Shown in pieces: positions 49,601 through 60,964 of a stretch of 64,000 nt of DNA (its first letter is position 1; every line of letters begins with the position of its first letter). This DNA comes from Parasponia andersonii (Eukaryota > Streptophyta > Magnoliopsida > Rosales > Cannabaceae). The stretch spans positions 368,982-432,981 of the forward strand of contig JXTB01000115.1 of the NCBI GenBank assembly GCA_002914805.1, given 5' to 3'. The position numbers and the translations under genes are program-made. The notes under the pieces were generated by a model. It did not search any database. It worked only from the letters and a program-made list of their open reading frames with translations, and was not told the origin of the DNA.

Positions 49601-51233
49601 AATTATGATCAATGGTGTAAAATTCCTCTCATTCAAATGAATTTTAACAGAATTTCAGATGAAATATACTAAAAAAGCTTAATAATTGAAAAATCAAGAT
49701 CAATAGTACAAAATTTCTCTCATTCAAATGAATTTTAACAGAATTTTAGATGAAATATACAAAAAAAAACTAATGATGTTAAAAACAATGTTTAATACTT
49801 AAATGCAAAAAAAAAAAGAGTACTAATATACTAAAATGATAATAGATTAAAGATCATGTAATTATTTCTATATTTTATTGTTAAAAAAAAGGCTATAAAG
49901 GGGAAGAATTATTAACCCTTAGCCATGCCTATAAAGCTTAACATAGTATTCGCACCACAATCGAATATTATATTGACTAACAAAAACTTTTCTTAAAAAA
50001 AAAAAAAGGCTCACATGTGGTTCCATCGTAGCAGTATTCTTTTTCGTGAACCCCTAGTTTGTGGATATGGCCAGCGACAACAATAACAACAAACCAAAAG
50101 CATAAAAAAGGGAATTAATTGAAGGCAAAAACACTTTAAATTTGGGTATGCTTTCGTGTCCAAGTTCTTTTATTCTAGTCTTTAACTTTTTAATCAGTGC
50201 TTTATTTAGGTAAAATGGGTCCCATTAGAGTTGATCATGGTTTCTGCTTGACGCTTATAACTCTGACTTAATCAATTCAGATGGAAAAAGTGTTTACAGA
50301 GAGGCAGAAACATCAATGACCTACATATACTACAATTTTTATTTTTTATTTTTTTTCTGGAAATTATACTATTATTATCGTGTCTTTTTATAAGATTTTT
50401 TTAACAAATTTTGTCAAACTTGAATACTAATTCATATTCGATTTTGATGTGAAACAACCATGTTTGGAAACCTATACTATATCTAGACCTGTCCTACTCC
50501 ACAAAAGTGCCATAATCTTAATTCTTCAAATTTTTGGAAAATTTCTACAGAATAGGATTAGAGGGGAAAAAATAGGTATTATATATATATATACACATTA
50601 AAGTATTTAATACGGCTATACATATATGTATAGGAGATGACCAAAATCTGCCAAAATCTCACATTAAGTTTAGTTAGGCAATTTTCATTATCTCTCATAA
50701 GAATTCAGCTTAGGTATGCCATTTCCAAATACTCCTCCTAATATATAGTTAATCTTTACACTTAGAATACACAACCCAACCTTATCCTTCTTTCCAATAG
50801 TTTAATTAATAAGTGATCTCTCTAGTATATTACTATAATATGAAACATAATATCGTAACCACTTTGAAAAGTATAATGTTCAGATAAACATCGTATTCAC
50901 TACTGGGCCCTTATAATCAGAAATAAACCATTTCTATAGCAATAGTTGAAATGTCGATTAAGATATATTCAAACATATATATAGATATTAATAAAAGGTC
51001 AAAATATGTACATACCTTTCTTGCCCAGCAGTATCCCATATTTGAGCCTTGATGAGCTTATCACCAATCTTAATGTTCCTGTAAGCAAATTCAACTCCTA
51101 TGGTAGGCTTGGAATCCAAACGGAATTCGTTCTTCGAAAACCTCGAAAGCAGATTCGATTTCCCAACGGCCGAATCTCCAATCAGAACTGCCTTAAAGAG
51201 ATAATCACAATCTTCATCAAATGAATTTTCCAT
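46611..51233 (-). CDS. RABA6: Rab GTPase, RABA6 (Rab11-like) type
   Basis: Two exons on the minus strand (51233-51016 and 47070-46611) join in frame to 225 aa. The intron is 3945 bp. All G motifs are present: P-loop [11 protein letters not shown] (from residue 19), switch I with T44 in [16 protein letters not shown] across the splice site, NKLD, and ETSAL. The C-terminus ends in CCST, so the tandem cysteines expected to carry geranylgeranyl groups are intact. Plant RABA proteins act at the trans-Golgi network/endosome in secretion and recycling. The residue pattern ([36 protein letters not shown]) fits RABA6, and the position next to the golgin matches At1g18200 (RABA6b). Confidence 0.92.
48925..49860. 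mobile_element. Foldback element (~0.93 kb) in the RABA6 intron
   Basis: The left arm (from CACTATTAGTCCCAATTT, 48926) pairs with the inverted right arm (ending near ..AGATCATGTAATT, 49863) over about 240 bp. Matched blocks include GGCATTTAAGTACTAAA with TTTAATACTTAAATGC, and GATTAACAATATTGCATC with GATGCAATATTAGTAATC. The right arm carries an extra internal tandem copy of a block containing CTCATTCAAATGAATTTTAA (49629 and 49713), so the arms differ in length. The core is A/T-rich and noncoding. This is consistent with a MULE-type or other foldback nonautonomous transposon. Confidence 0.7.
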
Positions 51234-51239
51234 GAAAAA

Positions 51240-52620
51240 TTTTTCTCAAAATTCTTGCCCTTTCTCTCTTCTCCTTTCTTTTCTGCTTTCTCACTCCAAG
51301 AAGATTTGAGGGGAAAAAGAAAATGAACTCAAAAAGAAGAAAAAAAAAATATTAGCTATTTGCTATAGTATCTTCCTCGTGAAGAGAAGAAAAGAGATTT
51401 TGGAAGTGTGTGAAATTGAAGAATGGAGAGTAGAGGAAATGAATAGGGATATGAATAAGAATATGAAAGGGAGAAAAGGTCATGTTTCTAAATATATAAT
51501 ACCCAAAAAAAAAAAAAAATCAAGAACGTACTCAAAAATGGATTGGTGTTTTTGGAAGGTATTTGAGTATTTTCCCATGTGAAGACATGGGATATGGACA
51601 TGATAGCGGTTTATGATGTTTTTGTCAAGGCTAGGGGGTGTCATTAACAAAGTAGGAACAACGCTTTTGATTTTTTGTTTCTTTGACTAATTTTCCACCT
51701 CCCTTAAAGATCCAATCATGTAGATACACGTGGAATTGATACAGTTTTTCGAATTGTTTTATTACTTGGATTTTCTTTTGGATCTTATGTGGCCTCTTCC
51801 TATTGGGAATCCCCTCACTTTTTTGCAATAGAACACCAATCTTATCTGCAGGGAAGAGTTGCTTTCAACCTTCCGTACTATAATTGGTTGCTTAAAATTA
51901 GGGTATTAGAGTGATAATTGTTAATGATTCCAAATGCTTTCCACTTATAAAAAACTAAAGTTCGGATGTGCCAAGGTGTAGGTAATCGGATTAGATTAGC
52001 AAAGATTAAGAGATTAGGAAGAGATTGGCAACAAACTCAAATTCGATTGATTCTTGCAAGAATATACATTAATAATCACATTTGATTTTTGTGTAGAAGA
52101 CAACTGAAAACTAAAAAAGTATCACACCCTGAATTTTATTATCGAAATTCAACTCCCTTATGCATAGCTGCATATTTATGTCCTTTAAAAAAGAAAAAAA
52201 AATCTACACATTTATATCCTTTAAAAAAAAAAAAAAACTACATATTCATATTATAAACATCCCAAACATAATTTAGCGGAAAAAAAATACCAAACATAAA
52301 TAGGAAACTAGCTAGAAAAATGAAGAAAATAAAAATGATACAACATGAAACTAGCTAAAATTTGATCCAAATGATAGAATCAAACTTAGACTCTCCTAAA
52401 TCAAATTAAATAATTACAAAATAAAAATTTCCTAAAAAATAAAAATCACTAATTATTAAATTAAAATTATGCCCAAATTCTGGAATTTGATAAAATTATG
52501 AATATTTAATTGTGTGAATTTCCTCCCAATACCAATCACGTCACTATACCAAGACTAATGTCTTTAGTCAAGTAATCCATAGATGAACTGATAAGAATTC
52601 AGTCAATTGGGTGATAATTA
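51240..52620. other. RABA6 upstream region and intergenic sequence
   Basis: The first part is the RABA6 leader and promoter, which is GA-rich on the plus strand and therefore CT-rich on the gene strand. A TATA-like TATTATATATTTAG on the minus strand lies at about 51492-51505, some 260 bases from the ATG. No other gene was recognised. Confidence 0.45.
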
Positions 52621-52622
52621 AA

Positions 52623-53424
52623 TGTTTAGTAAATGTGGGACTCATTCCTAAATCATGTATCACGTAGACGATTAAGTGGCAGAACAGATCACAAGCGGGG
52701 TACACCGTCCGACACGTATCCAGAGTGATCGATTAAAAGCCACGTGAGTTGCACGTAGTACCGCATAGTTCCATGGGCTGTCCGAGGCCGGGACTGAACC
52801 CATCCCAGATCTTAGATGGATTCGACCCAGTCCGATTCTTACCTTGACAGCTAGGGGTTGGGAGCCTCAAGGGTTTTCCGCCAGAATACCGTGGGAAGCA
52901 GCTCACCGCTCCAGACCTAGACAGAACATTAAATGCGATCCTGAGTAGGTGCGCACATTGGGCAAGTCGTCCTGATAAAATGGCGGCTTATCAAAATCTC
53001 ACCCCCGACAGGTTGGAGTCGTAGGGGGAAGGCGGAAAATAGGCCGCGACGATGCAAGGGAGGTCACGGTAATCACGACCCGTGATTTCTGGAGTAAGTC
53101 ATGATAGAAAAAGGTACTCGATCTTGAGATTGAGAACCAGAAAGCTCTCAGTTCTAAGATTATATATATAAGCCTTATTTTCCTCCCTAAAGAGAGAGAT
53201 ATACAAAAAAAAAAAAAATATTTACAGAGAAAAACTAAATCTTTGATGTTCAGTCTCGAGGATAAGTCACTGACTTAAGTATCAGAGAGTCTTTGCAGGT
53301 GGCCACCTCCGCCTCTCTGTCTCAGCCTAAAGCTAAAGACATTCGGTATAGCAAAGATATGTGGACAGTTAGTGAATACAATGTCAGCAGTTCAGAGACA
53401 CGTGGACAGCTGGTAAGAACATCA
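52623..53424 (+). mobile_element. Probable solo LTR of a Ty3/Gypsy element
   Basis: This 802-bp block is GC-richer than its surroundings. It begins TGTTTAGTAAATGTGGGACT and ends GGTAAGAACATCA, with near-matching flanks (TTAAA/CTAAA) that may be a 5-bp target duplication with one change. Inside are a TATA run (TATATATATAAGCC, 53161-53174) and a downstream CACTGACTTAAGTATCAGAG..TCTTTGCAGGTGG segment that I recognise from U5 regions of Tat-like Gypsy LTRs. No adjacent PBS or coding region is seen, hence solo. Confidence 0.6.
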
Positions 53425-54690
53425 CTAAAATAAAAATCACTGACAAATGAAAATGTAAATGGTGGATAATAATAATAGAGTATGATGTACCTTAACATGT
53501 TTATTAAAGAGAAATGAGAATCATATATAGACTAGTGGTTCTTATTTTAATTATTTACTAAAATTTAGGAATGAAAGAAATTTAGCCCATATAAATTCAG
53601 AGAAAAATAATGAAAATACTTCCTATGTGATTATCCGTTAGAGACTCGCTTTTTTAGTTCTAAAAATCCCAAAATAAAATGTTATCCCTAAAATGTTAGT
53701 AAATTTAAAGCACTCTCGTTACCTTTCCTAGATTAAGTAAACACATCAATATGGTGTTTGATTATGACAATTTCAATAAAAACTTATCCCTCCGTTTGAT
53801 TTGACCAAAAAGTGATTGGAACCAGTATTCCATCAAAATATGTGGATCCTAATTCCTAATTCCTAAGGTAGACTAGTGAAATAGTACTTATTCCATTTTG
53901 ACATCAAATTAAATAAAGTTTTTCCAAACTTATCCTCTAAAATATTTAAACTATTTGCCATAAAACAAAGTTCAAGGGGGAAGAAAGATATTATTTTTCA
54001 ATTTAAGAAAAAGAATTTCCTGATATGCATTAAAGGGACAACTGTAATAGAAAAATACCTAAGCTATGGTCTTTTCGTAATTTTAACCATATTTTTTGGC
54101 TTATACAAATTTATACATTGATATTAAAAATTTCCAAAAATTTGTACCATATGAGCTAAATTTGACAAATTATTTTATTTTTTCAATAGGATTTAAGTAT
54201 TTTGCAACAATAATATGCTAATCTAATATCGGGTTCAATGTTTAATGAAGGGAAATTTTGGTTATTTTACAAATGGAAGGTACAAATATTTAGAAATTCT
54301 TAATATAGAGGTATAATTTTGCTAAATTGTAGGAAAGCCATAATTCAAGATTTTTTTTTGTTTTTTTTTTTTTTTCCTTTTGCAGTTAACCCTACATTAT
54401 AATGCTACTCATATACCCTCGTTTATTTATTGTTTTGGCTAATACATGATTTATGTACAAGAACCTTTAGCATTTTAGTTATTTGTTTCTTGTTCCCAAA
54501 TTCCTAACAGGTAAGTTAGTACTATAAAGAACTTCAAGTTGATTCTAATTCCCACTTCTAATAGATAAATAAATGCAAGAAAATAAAGGTGTAATTCGTA
54601 TTTCATTTCGTTTAGATTCATTTTCGAAACTTATGAGATTTTTTATTCTTTTCATCACAGGTTACTAAACGTGATTAACGGCTTTTAAGT
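53425..54690. other. AT-rich intergenic, nothing recognised
   Basis: No gene, RNA or element ends recognised. Poly-T runs occur near 54352-54376. Confidence 0.45.
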
Positions 54691-54694
54691 TGAA

Positions 54695-55350
54695 ATCATT
54701 ACAAAAAAAAAGTCATTATTTAATATTTAGTGATAATTTTTAAGTCACAACATTTTTTTTCAGGCTAAAATTGACTTATAGTCACATCTATTTTTTTTTT
54801 TTTGATTAAAAATCACATTTTGTCACAAGTTATTACTAATGTACTTTTAGTTACAACCTTGTATACAATAACAAAATTTGTGACAAAAAGCAAGAACAGA
54901 GCCAATACTTGCCTCTCTCATTTTTTTGAAAATTATTTTTTTACCCTAATATTATTTGAAAATTTCAATTTTTTCCTTTATTATGCCCCTCCCCCCTCCT
55001 AAATTTTTATAATTATAGTTTTTACTTTTTTTCCCTTAAAAAAAAAACTCAATTTTTTTAAAAAATTTCTAAACTTTACCTATATTATTTTAAAATATTA
55101 AATTTTACCCTCACTTTAGATAATTTTACCCTTGATTTAGTCTATGTTGATTGGTATGTTTTAAGATTAACTATAAAATTTTATTGCGTACCCCCTTAAA
55201 AAAAAAATTCTAGCTTTTTCAATGACTAAAAATGAATTTAGTCACAATAAATTATAATTTTTGTGACTAAAACTTCTAATTATGAAATTTTTAGTCACAA
55301 ATTTTTCACCTTTAGTCACATACTCTGATGCAACTAAAATTAAGATCTAG
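54695..55350. mobile_element. MITE/CACTA-like remnant with TTTAGTCACAA motifs
   Basis: The left edge CATTACAAAAAAAAAGTCATT and repeated internal words AGTCACAAC, TTTGTGACAAA and TTTAGTCACAAATTTTT in both orientations resemble nonautonomous plant DNA transposons. The open frame at 54802-55002 is low-complexity and unlikely to be a gene. Exact ends were not found. Confidence 0.4.
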
Positions 55351-56406
55351 TAAATATTATACAAGTTATTACGTTGATTAGTGAAGGCTAATAGCCATTA
55401 CAGGACCTTTGGCAATGGAGATGTGAAACCGACAAGCATGACTGATAAAGTGACAAAGTAGTTATAATCCGGTGCAAGGTAACACTTGTTTTAAAGGAAA
55501 ACAAGCTGAACCAAGCTAATATCGCTTTTGTAAACTTCTATTTTCCATTTAGAAATTTTAATGGTTTATTTTGTACAAATTCCCAAATGTTAATATTGTC
55601 TCATCAGTTGCTTAGGAATTATATGCTTATCAAAAAAAAAAAAAAAAGATTGCTTAGTAATTATAAAGAACAAACATAAATAACTAAAGGAGGTTAATAA
55701 AGTTTATAGTAAGAAAACCAAATTGGGTATGAAAATGAAAAGGTCAATATATATGGCTCGACAGCAGCCCTGGTTGTCCTAGCACTTAGGACTTGGTCCA
55801 GAACAGCCTGGTCTAACTCCGTACTTCAAAGAAAGTGGACCGGCCCACTTTGCAGTGTTTAAACCAACACCCTCCCCCCCCCGGCAACCAAAAAAAAAAA
55901 AAAAAAAGCGAGGAAGGGCTCAGCAAAATGGTCGGAAATATCAAAATGGTTCGCTGCAGTTTAAATTAGATTGAGCAGTTTCTACAGTTCGATAGTTATT
56001 TTGAACATTTCTATAAAAAATTAAAGAATTTCGAATGGCCGAAAAAAATCCGAATTGATTTAGAAAATATCATTTATCGAAAGCTTAGTAGAAAAATACT
56101 ACTTTTCAAAAATATTTAGAAAATACTAGTTTTTTTTTCAAACTTAATATCTTTCAAAGGTACTTAAGGTAATCAGTCTAATTGTTTAAAATAACTAATT
56201 AAGTTATTTGAGGTTTCTAGTCTGATCACCTAATGTGAGTTGATCGGTTACCTCAAATATTTCATTCATTAGTAAAAAATAGTATTTTTAAAATATTTTT
56301 AAAACTGGTATTTTTCTAAATAAATAATTTTCAATTTTCTTTTTTTTTTTTGGGGAAATTTTATTGTATAAATTCAAATATTTTCTTTGAAAAATGAATC
56401 TGGGAC
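55351..56406. other. Intergenic with a loose AT-rich inverted repeat
   Basis: A slightly GC-rich patch (55750-55880) ends in a C run. 56070-56335 contains opposing GAAAAATACTACTTTT and AAAATAGTATTTTT-like words suggesting a decayed palindromic element. No gene was found. Confidence 0.4.
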
Positions 56407-56524
56407 TGTGTGAGAGGTAGTCACTATGACTATTGTTGTGCGGTCTAAAATCTTATATGTTGGTCAATACCAAAAAGGGAAAAGATGACCAAGTGAACGT
56501 GTCAGGTCGCATGAGTAAGATTAA

Positions 56525-56655
56525 GTGCGACCTCCTCCAAAAGAGTTTAGTGCAACCTCCACCGCATAAGTTAGTGTAACCTCCTCCGAAAGAGTTAAGT
56601 GCGATCTCCACTGCATAAGTTAGTGTGACCTCCTCCGAACGAGTTAAGTGCGACC
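56525..56655 (+). repeat. LTR U3 tandem repeat, alternating 25/24-bp units
   Basis: Units start GTGCGACC or GTGTGACC and end AGTTAA or AAGTTA: 56525-56549, 56550-56573, 56574-56598, 56599-56622 and 56623-56647, then a partial GTGCGACC. Odd units share CTCCTCCGAAAGAGTTAA, and even units share CTCCACTGCATAAGTTA. The true period is therefore a 49-bp dimer. Confidence 0.9.
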
Positions 56656-56848
56656 AGAATGAAAAGGAAACTAGACTAAGCTTCATAAAACGGGTAATCT
56701 ACAAAGAAAGGGAAACAAAAGTTTCTCTTTAAAGATCGACCAGTCATCTCATTTAAGTTATTACCCAATTATATTGTTATTTGAATTGTACTTTCCGATT
56801 ATACAGCTACCCATTCTCATAATTGGGAAACATTGAGCTATCCTCACC

Positions 56849-56856
56849 TATATAAA
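56849..56856 (+). promoter_or_regulatory. LTR TATA box
   Basis: TATATAAA in the context CACCTATATAAAGGGAG, within the LTR and ~190 bases downstream of the U3 repeats. Confidence 0.7.
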
Positions 56857-57011
56857 GGGAGTTCAATGTTTTAGTGGGGGATCTTTTGGGAACTTTTTAG
56901 ACTCTTGCTTCTTCTTTCCGGACAACACATTGTAATTTTAAGCTCTTGTAATTCTCCAGAAAATAGTAAAAAACAGTGGACGTAGGCTCATCTTTTTTGG
57001 GGCTGAACCAC

Positions 57012-57017
57012 AATAAA
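57012..57017 (+). terminator. LTR polyadenylation-type signal
   Basis: AATAAA lies 156 bases after the LTR TATA box and ~100 bases before the LTR end, marking the likely R/U5 region. Confidence 0.45.
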
Positions 57018-57118
57018 ATTCTTGTCTACTTGTTTGCTTTGATTAATTAACTCTATTCACACACAAGCCACATTTTACAATTTTTCCAAATTTATTATTG
57101 ATAATCTCCGTCAACAAT

Positions 57119-57135
57119 TGGCGCTAGAAGGAGGG
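57119..57135 (+). other. Primer-binding site
   Basis: TGGCGCTAGAAGGAGGG begins two bases after the LTR end and opens with TGG, the complement of the tRNA CCA tail. I do not assign a particular tRNA. Confidence 0.65.
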
Positions 57136-57177
57136 CTATTTCGGCAGAAAAGTTTGTCCATTCCGCTTCTTTTAATA

Positions 57178-60012
57178 ATGGCAAACACCAGAAACACTAC
57201 TAGAAACACCGAAACTAGCCAAAATCTTCCCTAAAGTACCGCTGCTGCACAGGTAGATCCTGCTCAGGATCAGCCTGCCGTGACCGCATCAGAAAATATT
57301 ATCCAGAGACAGGATCACATAGAGGAAGCACTAGTGAACATTCAGCAAATTACAAGTCAGATTAATGACTCTCTACAACGACTTGCTGAGGGACAGATAC
57401 TAACTCCACCACAACACGAACGTCCCAGAAAATGTCTTGCTCAATAACCTGAGAGAGGAATTCAGATCACGGAGATAGGGAACCGCGACCAACCTAAACC
57501 CCGGCAGGAGTGTCAAGGAGATTGCATCTCCAAGGGAAAAGGCAAGGTCGCAGATATGCCTCTGGTATCTAGTACTGAAAGTTCGAGCACTGATCGTAAT
57601 CGTGGATAACCTTTCCGGAGAGCAACCATCAATCGTGATTATCTAGACAACGAGCAAAAATGTCAATCGAGGAGTGTTTTTGAAAGGATCAGTAGGGAAT
57701 CTCGACAGAATCCTACAGACCTGAGACAACATCTAGACCAGCGATGTAGTCAGGAGTGATCCACATCGCATCACAACGACCAAAGCCGATCTCGTCGTAC
57801 TATTTTATTGGAATCCCTAAGGTCGCAGCAGACCCTACCTAACCAACCCGCCTTATATCATGACAATGATCAGAGGCCACTCTTACCACCAGTAAGAGAG
57901 AATATTCTCCCTCTGAACGTCGATGTTCATAATCTGAGGATTGCTTTAGATGCACTTACTGGTTAAGACGATGAGCTCGCTAATGGGTATCGTCAATCGC
58001 CATTCAGCGAGGAGGTTCGAGTTGCCGCCTTACCTGCTGGATTTAAACTTCTCACCATAAACACTTTTGATGGGAAAACTAATCCACAGGACCCTATGGA
58101 TCACTTCAGCGACCTGATGGAACTTCATCGTGTTGATGATCTCGCACGTTGTAGATGCTTTGCTGTAACTCTCACAGGAGCGGCGAAGAAGTGATTCTGA
58201 GGATTTAAGTCTGGTTCAATCTCGTTCTGGCAACAGATTCAGACTACATTCTTGAGGCAATTCCAGGCCGCAAAAAATTTTACTGTTCCACTGGTAAGTC
58301 TGTCAGCTATTCGGCAAGGCCCGGAGGAAACTCTACGATCTTACCTAAATCGTTTTACCTCAGAGTTGGCAAAGGTCAATAACCCACCTGAAGGAGGAGT
58401 TTTAACTCTAATGATGGCTGGGTTACGACCAGAAACTAAACTCTGGGAAGAGTTACTAGAGTGAAAATGTAGAACCCTTGAAGACTTCTATCGAAGAGTT
58501 GGTCGATATCTAAGGGTGGAATCTTCACATGAAAACCTTTATAAGACGACAAAGGGAGGAGGAAAGGATGCTGCCAAAGATGCGACCACAAACAACAACA
58601 ATAATGATAAGAAGTCGAACAAAAGGAGTAATGAACAATCAACTGAGAAGTAGCCCAAACAGAAAAAAATAGGAGATTCCAAGAGCTCCCATAAGGTTCA
58701 ATAATTATACTGAATTGAAAGCACCCATAGATCATATCTACGCAGTCACAAACCAACAGGAGCTGTATCGTCAACTGGAACCGATGAAAAGAGATAGAGT
58801 GAGGCGCGACCTCAATAAGTTTTGTCGGTATCACAATGACATTGGACACGATACCAATAACTGCTTTACCTTGAAAGATGAGATCGAAAGGTTAATTAAA
58901 GAAGGGCGGTTGTGGCAGTACTAACAGAATAATGAAAGGCGAGAAGAAAACCGACAGCGACCTCCAGAAAATTCAGCGCGAAGTGCGAACTATTTTCGAA
59001 GGACCGCACATTGGTGGAGATTCTAAGAGAGCGCAGGATAGGTATGCACAAGAAGCTCGGCAGTAGCCATTGACCAACGTCATATACCTCGAACAGTGAC
59101 CCTGAAAGCTTCAACGAGTACCGGATATAGATATTATCTTCACGGAACAAGACACGAGGGAGGTCCATTATCCACATAATGATGTATTGGTCATAAAGAT
59201 CAATTGTGGAAGCACGCAGTTATGGTGAGTATTGGTCGATAACGGAAGTGCTGTTGACATCCTGTATTACGACGCCTTTAANTTCTGAGGATTTAAGTCT
59301 GGTTCAATCTCGTTCTGGCAACAGATTCAGACTACATTCTTGAGGCAATTCCAGGCCGCAAAAAATTTTACTGTTCCACTGGTAAGTCTGTCAGCTATTC
59401 GGCAAGGCCCGGAGGAAACTCTACGATCTTACCTAAATCGTTTTACCTCAGAGTTGGCAAAGGTCAATAACCCACCTGAAGGAGGAGTTTTAACTCTAAT
59501 GATGGCTGGGTTACGACCAGAAACTAAACTCTGGGAAGAGTTACTAGAGCGAAAATGTAGAACCCTTGAAGACTTCTATCGAAGAGTTGGTCGATATCTA
59601 AGGGTGGAATCTTCACATGAAAACCTTTATAAGACGACAAAGGGAGGAGGAAAGGATGCTGCCAAAGATGCGACCACAAACAATAACAATAATGATAAGA
59701 AGTCGAACAAAAGGAGTAATGAACAATCAACTGAGAAGTAGCCCAAACAGAAAAAAATAGGAGATTCCAAGAGCTCCCATAAGGTTCAATAATTATACTG
59801 AATTGAAAGCACCCATAGATCATATCTACGCAGTCACAAACCAACAGGAGCTGTATCGTCAACTGGAACCGATGAAAAGAGATAGAGTGAGGCGCGACCC
59901 CAATAAGTTTTGTCGGTATCACAATGACATTGGACACGATACCAATAACTGCTTTACCTTGAAAGATGAGATCGAAAGGTTAATTAAAGAAGGGCGGTTG
60001 TGGCAGTACTAA
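57178..60012 (+). pseudogene. Gag region of the Ty3/Gypsy element, broken
   Basis: Translation starting MANTRNTTRNTETSQNLP (57178) meets stops throughout. Better conserved Gag core lies from about 58010 (FKLLTINTFDGKTNPQDPMD) to 58660, and a zinc-knuckle-like CRYHNDIGHDTNNC with downstream LKDEIERLI is at about 58821-58895. These features match Gag of Tat-type elements. The core and knuckle appear twice (58195-59281 and 59283-60369) because of the duplication at the N. In-frame stops include TGA at 58192, 58198 and 58462, and TAG at 58651. The region is nonfunctional as it stands. Confidence 0.85.
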
Positions 60013-60369
60013 CAGAATAATGAAAGGCGAGAAGAAAACCGACAGCGACCTCCAGAAAATTCAGCGCGAAGTGCGAACTATTTTCGAAGGACCGCACATT
60101 GGTGGAGATTCTAAGAGAGCGCAGGATAGGTATGCACAAGAAGCTCGGCAGTAGCCATTGACCAACGTCATATACCTCGAACAGTGACCCTGAAAGCTTC
60201 AACGAGTACCGGATATAGATATTATCTTCACGGAACAAGACACGAGGGAGGTCCATTATCCACATAATGATGTATTGGTCATAAAGATCAATTGTGGAAG
60301 CACGCAGTTATGGTGAGTATTGGTCGATAACGGAAGTGCTGTTGACATCCTGTATTACGACGCCTTTAA
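58195..60369 (+). repeat. 1,087-bp direct duplication across a single N
   Basis: Copy A 58195-59281 and copy B 59283-60369 are collinear without indels. I found three substitutions: T58462/C59550, C58596/T59684 and T58812/C59900. The join is exactly the N at 59282. This is the pattern of two contig ends that overlap but were placed end to end with a token gap. Confidence 0.93.
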
Positions 60370-60958
60370 GAAGATGTGGTTGAATGAAAGTGATCTAAAG
60401 CCCGCCGTCATTCCACTTTACGGATTCACTGGTAACAGCACAATGCCTATGGGCATGATTGAGTTAATGATCAACGTTGGAACCTATCCTAGGGTTTCAA
60501 TGGTAATGACCTAATTCTTGGTTGTAGATCGCTCCTCTGCATTCAAAGCTGTACTGGGAAGACCGACACTAAGGGAACTTCGAGCTATTACTTTAATCTA
60601 CCATCTCGCTATGAAATTCCCGACTCAACAAGGAGTAGGCGAGGTACGTGGCAACCAATATAATGCGAAGACTTGTTATAACAACTCTTTAAAGCTCGCA
60701 GCAAAGGATGTGATACCTCACACAATGATGGTCCAACTACAAAGAGAAGCATCAGGCGAAATGACAGTTGAAGTGTCAGGCGAAATGTCAGTCGAAGCGT
60801 CAGGCAAAACATCAATCGAAATGAGAAGCGAAGAACTCGACCCTCGAAAAATCGATAGAGAGGTCAAAACTAGACCCATTGAAGACTTGGAGGATTTGCC
60901 ATTTAACAGGTCCTCCAAGATTTTAAAGATTGGAGCGAAGCTTCAAGAACCTGTGTGA
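60320..60958 (+). pseudogene. Aspartic protease region of the Gypsy element
   Basis: VDNGSAVDILYYDAFKKM contains the D-x-G active-site motif of retroviral-type proteases (D-N-G here) at about 60329-60337. The following VPLYGFTG-like and SSAFKAVLGRPTLRELRAI segments are typical of Tat-type protease/linker. A stop (TAA, 60512-60514) splits the frame, and the linker contains a short VSGEMSVEASG repeat. Another stop precedes the RT region (60956-60958). Confidence 0.8.
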
Positions 60959-60964
60959 GCTTCA

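Larger units (their letters stand above)
56407..57116 (+). repeat. 5' LTR of the Ty3/Gypsy element
   Basis: The right border is well placed: the LTR ends GTCAACA at 57116, directly before a primer-binding site. The left border near 56407 (TGTGTGAGAGG) is an estimate, since the matching 3' LTR is outside the window. A TATA box (56849-56856) and a polyadenylation-type AATAAA (57012-57017) lie at the positions expected of an LTR promoter and terminator. U3 carries a tandem repeat (56525-56655). Confidence 0.7.

Noticed and set aside
58436-59177. Minus-strand open frames repeated at 59524-60265
   Set aside because: They are antisense shadows of the Gag coding region, duplicated along with it.
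58195-60369. Two tandem gag genes as a novel element architecture
   Set aside because: The near-identity, exact end at an N and lack of indels are explained by an unmerged contig overlap.
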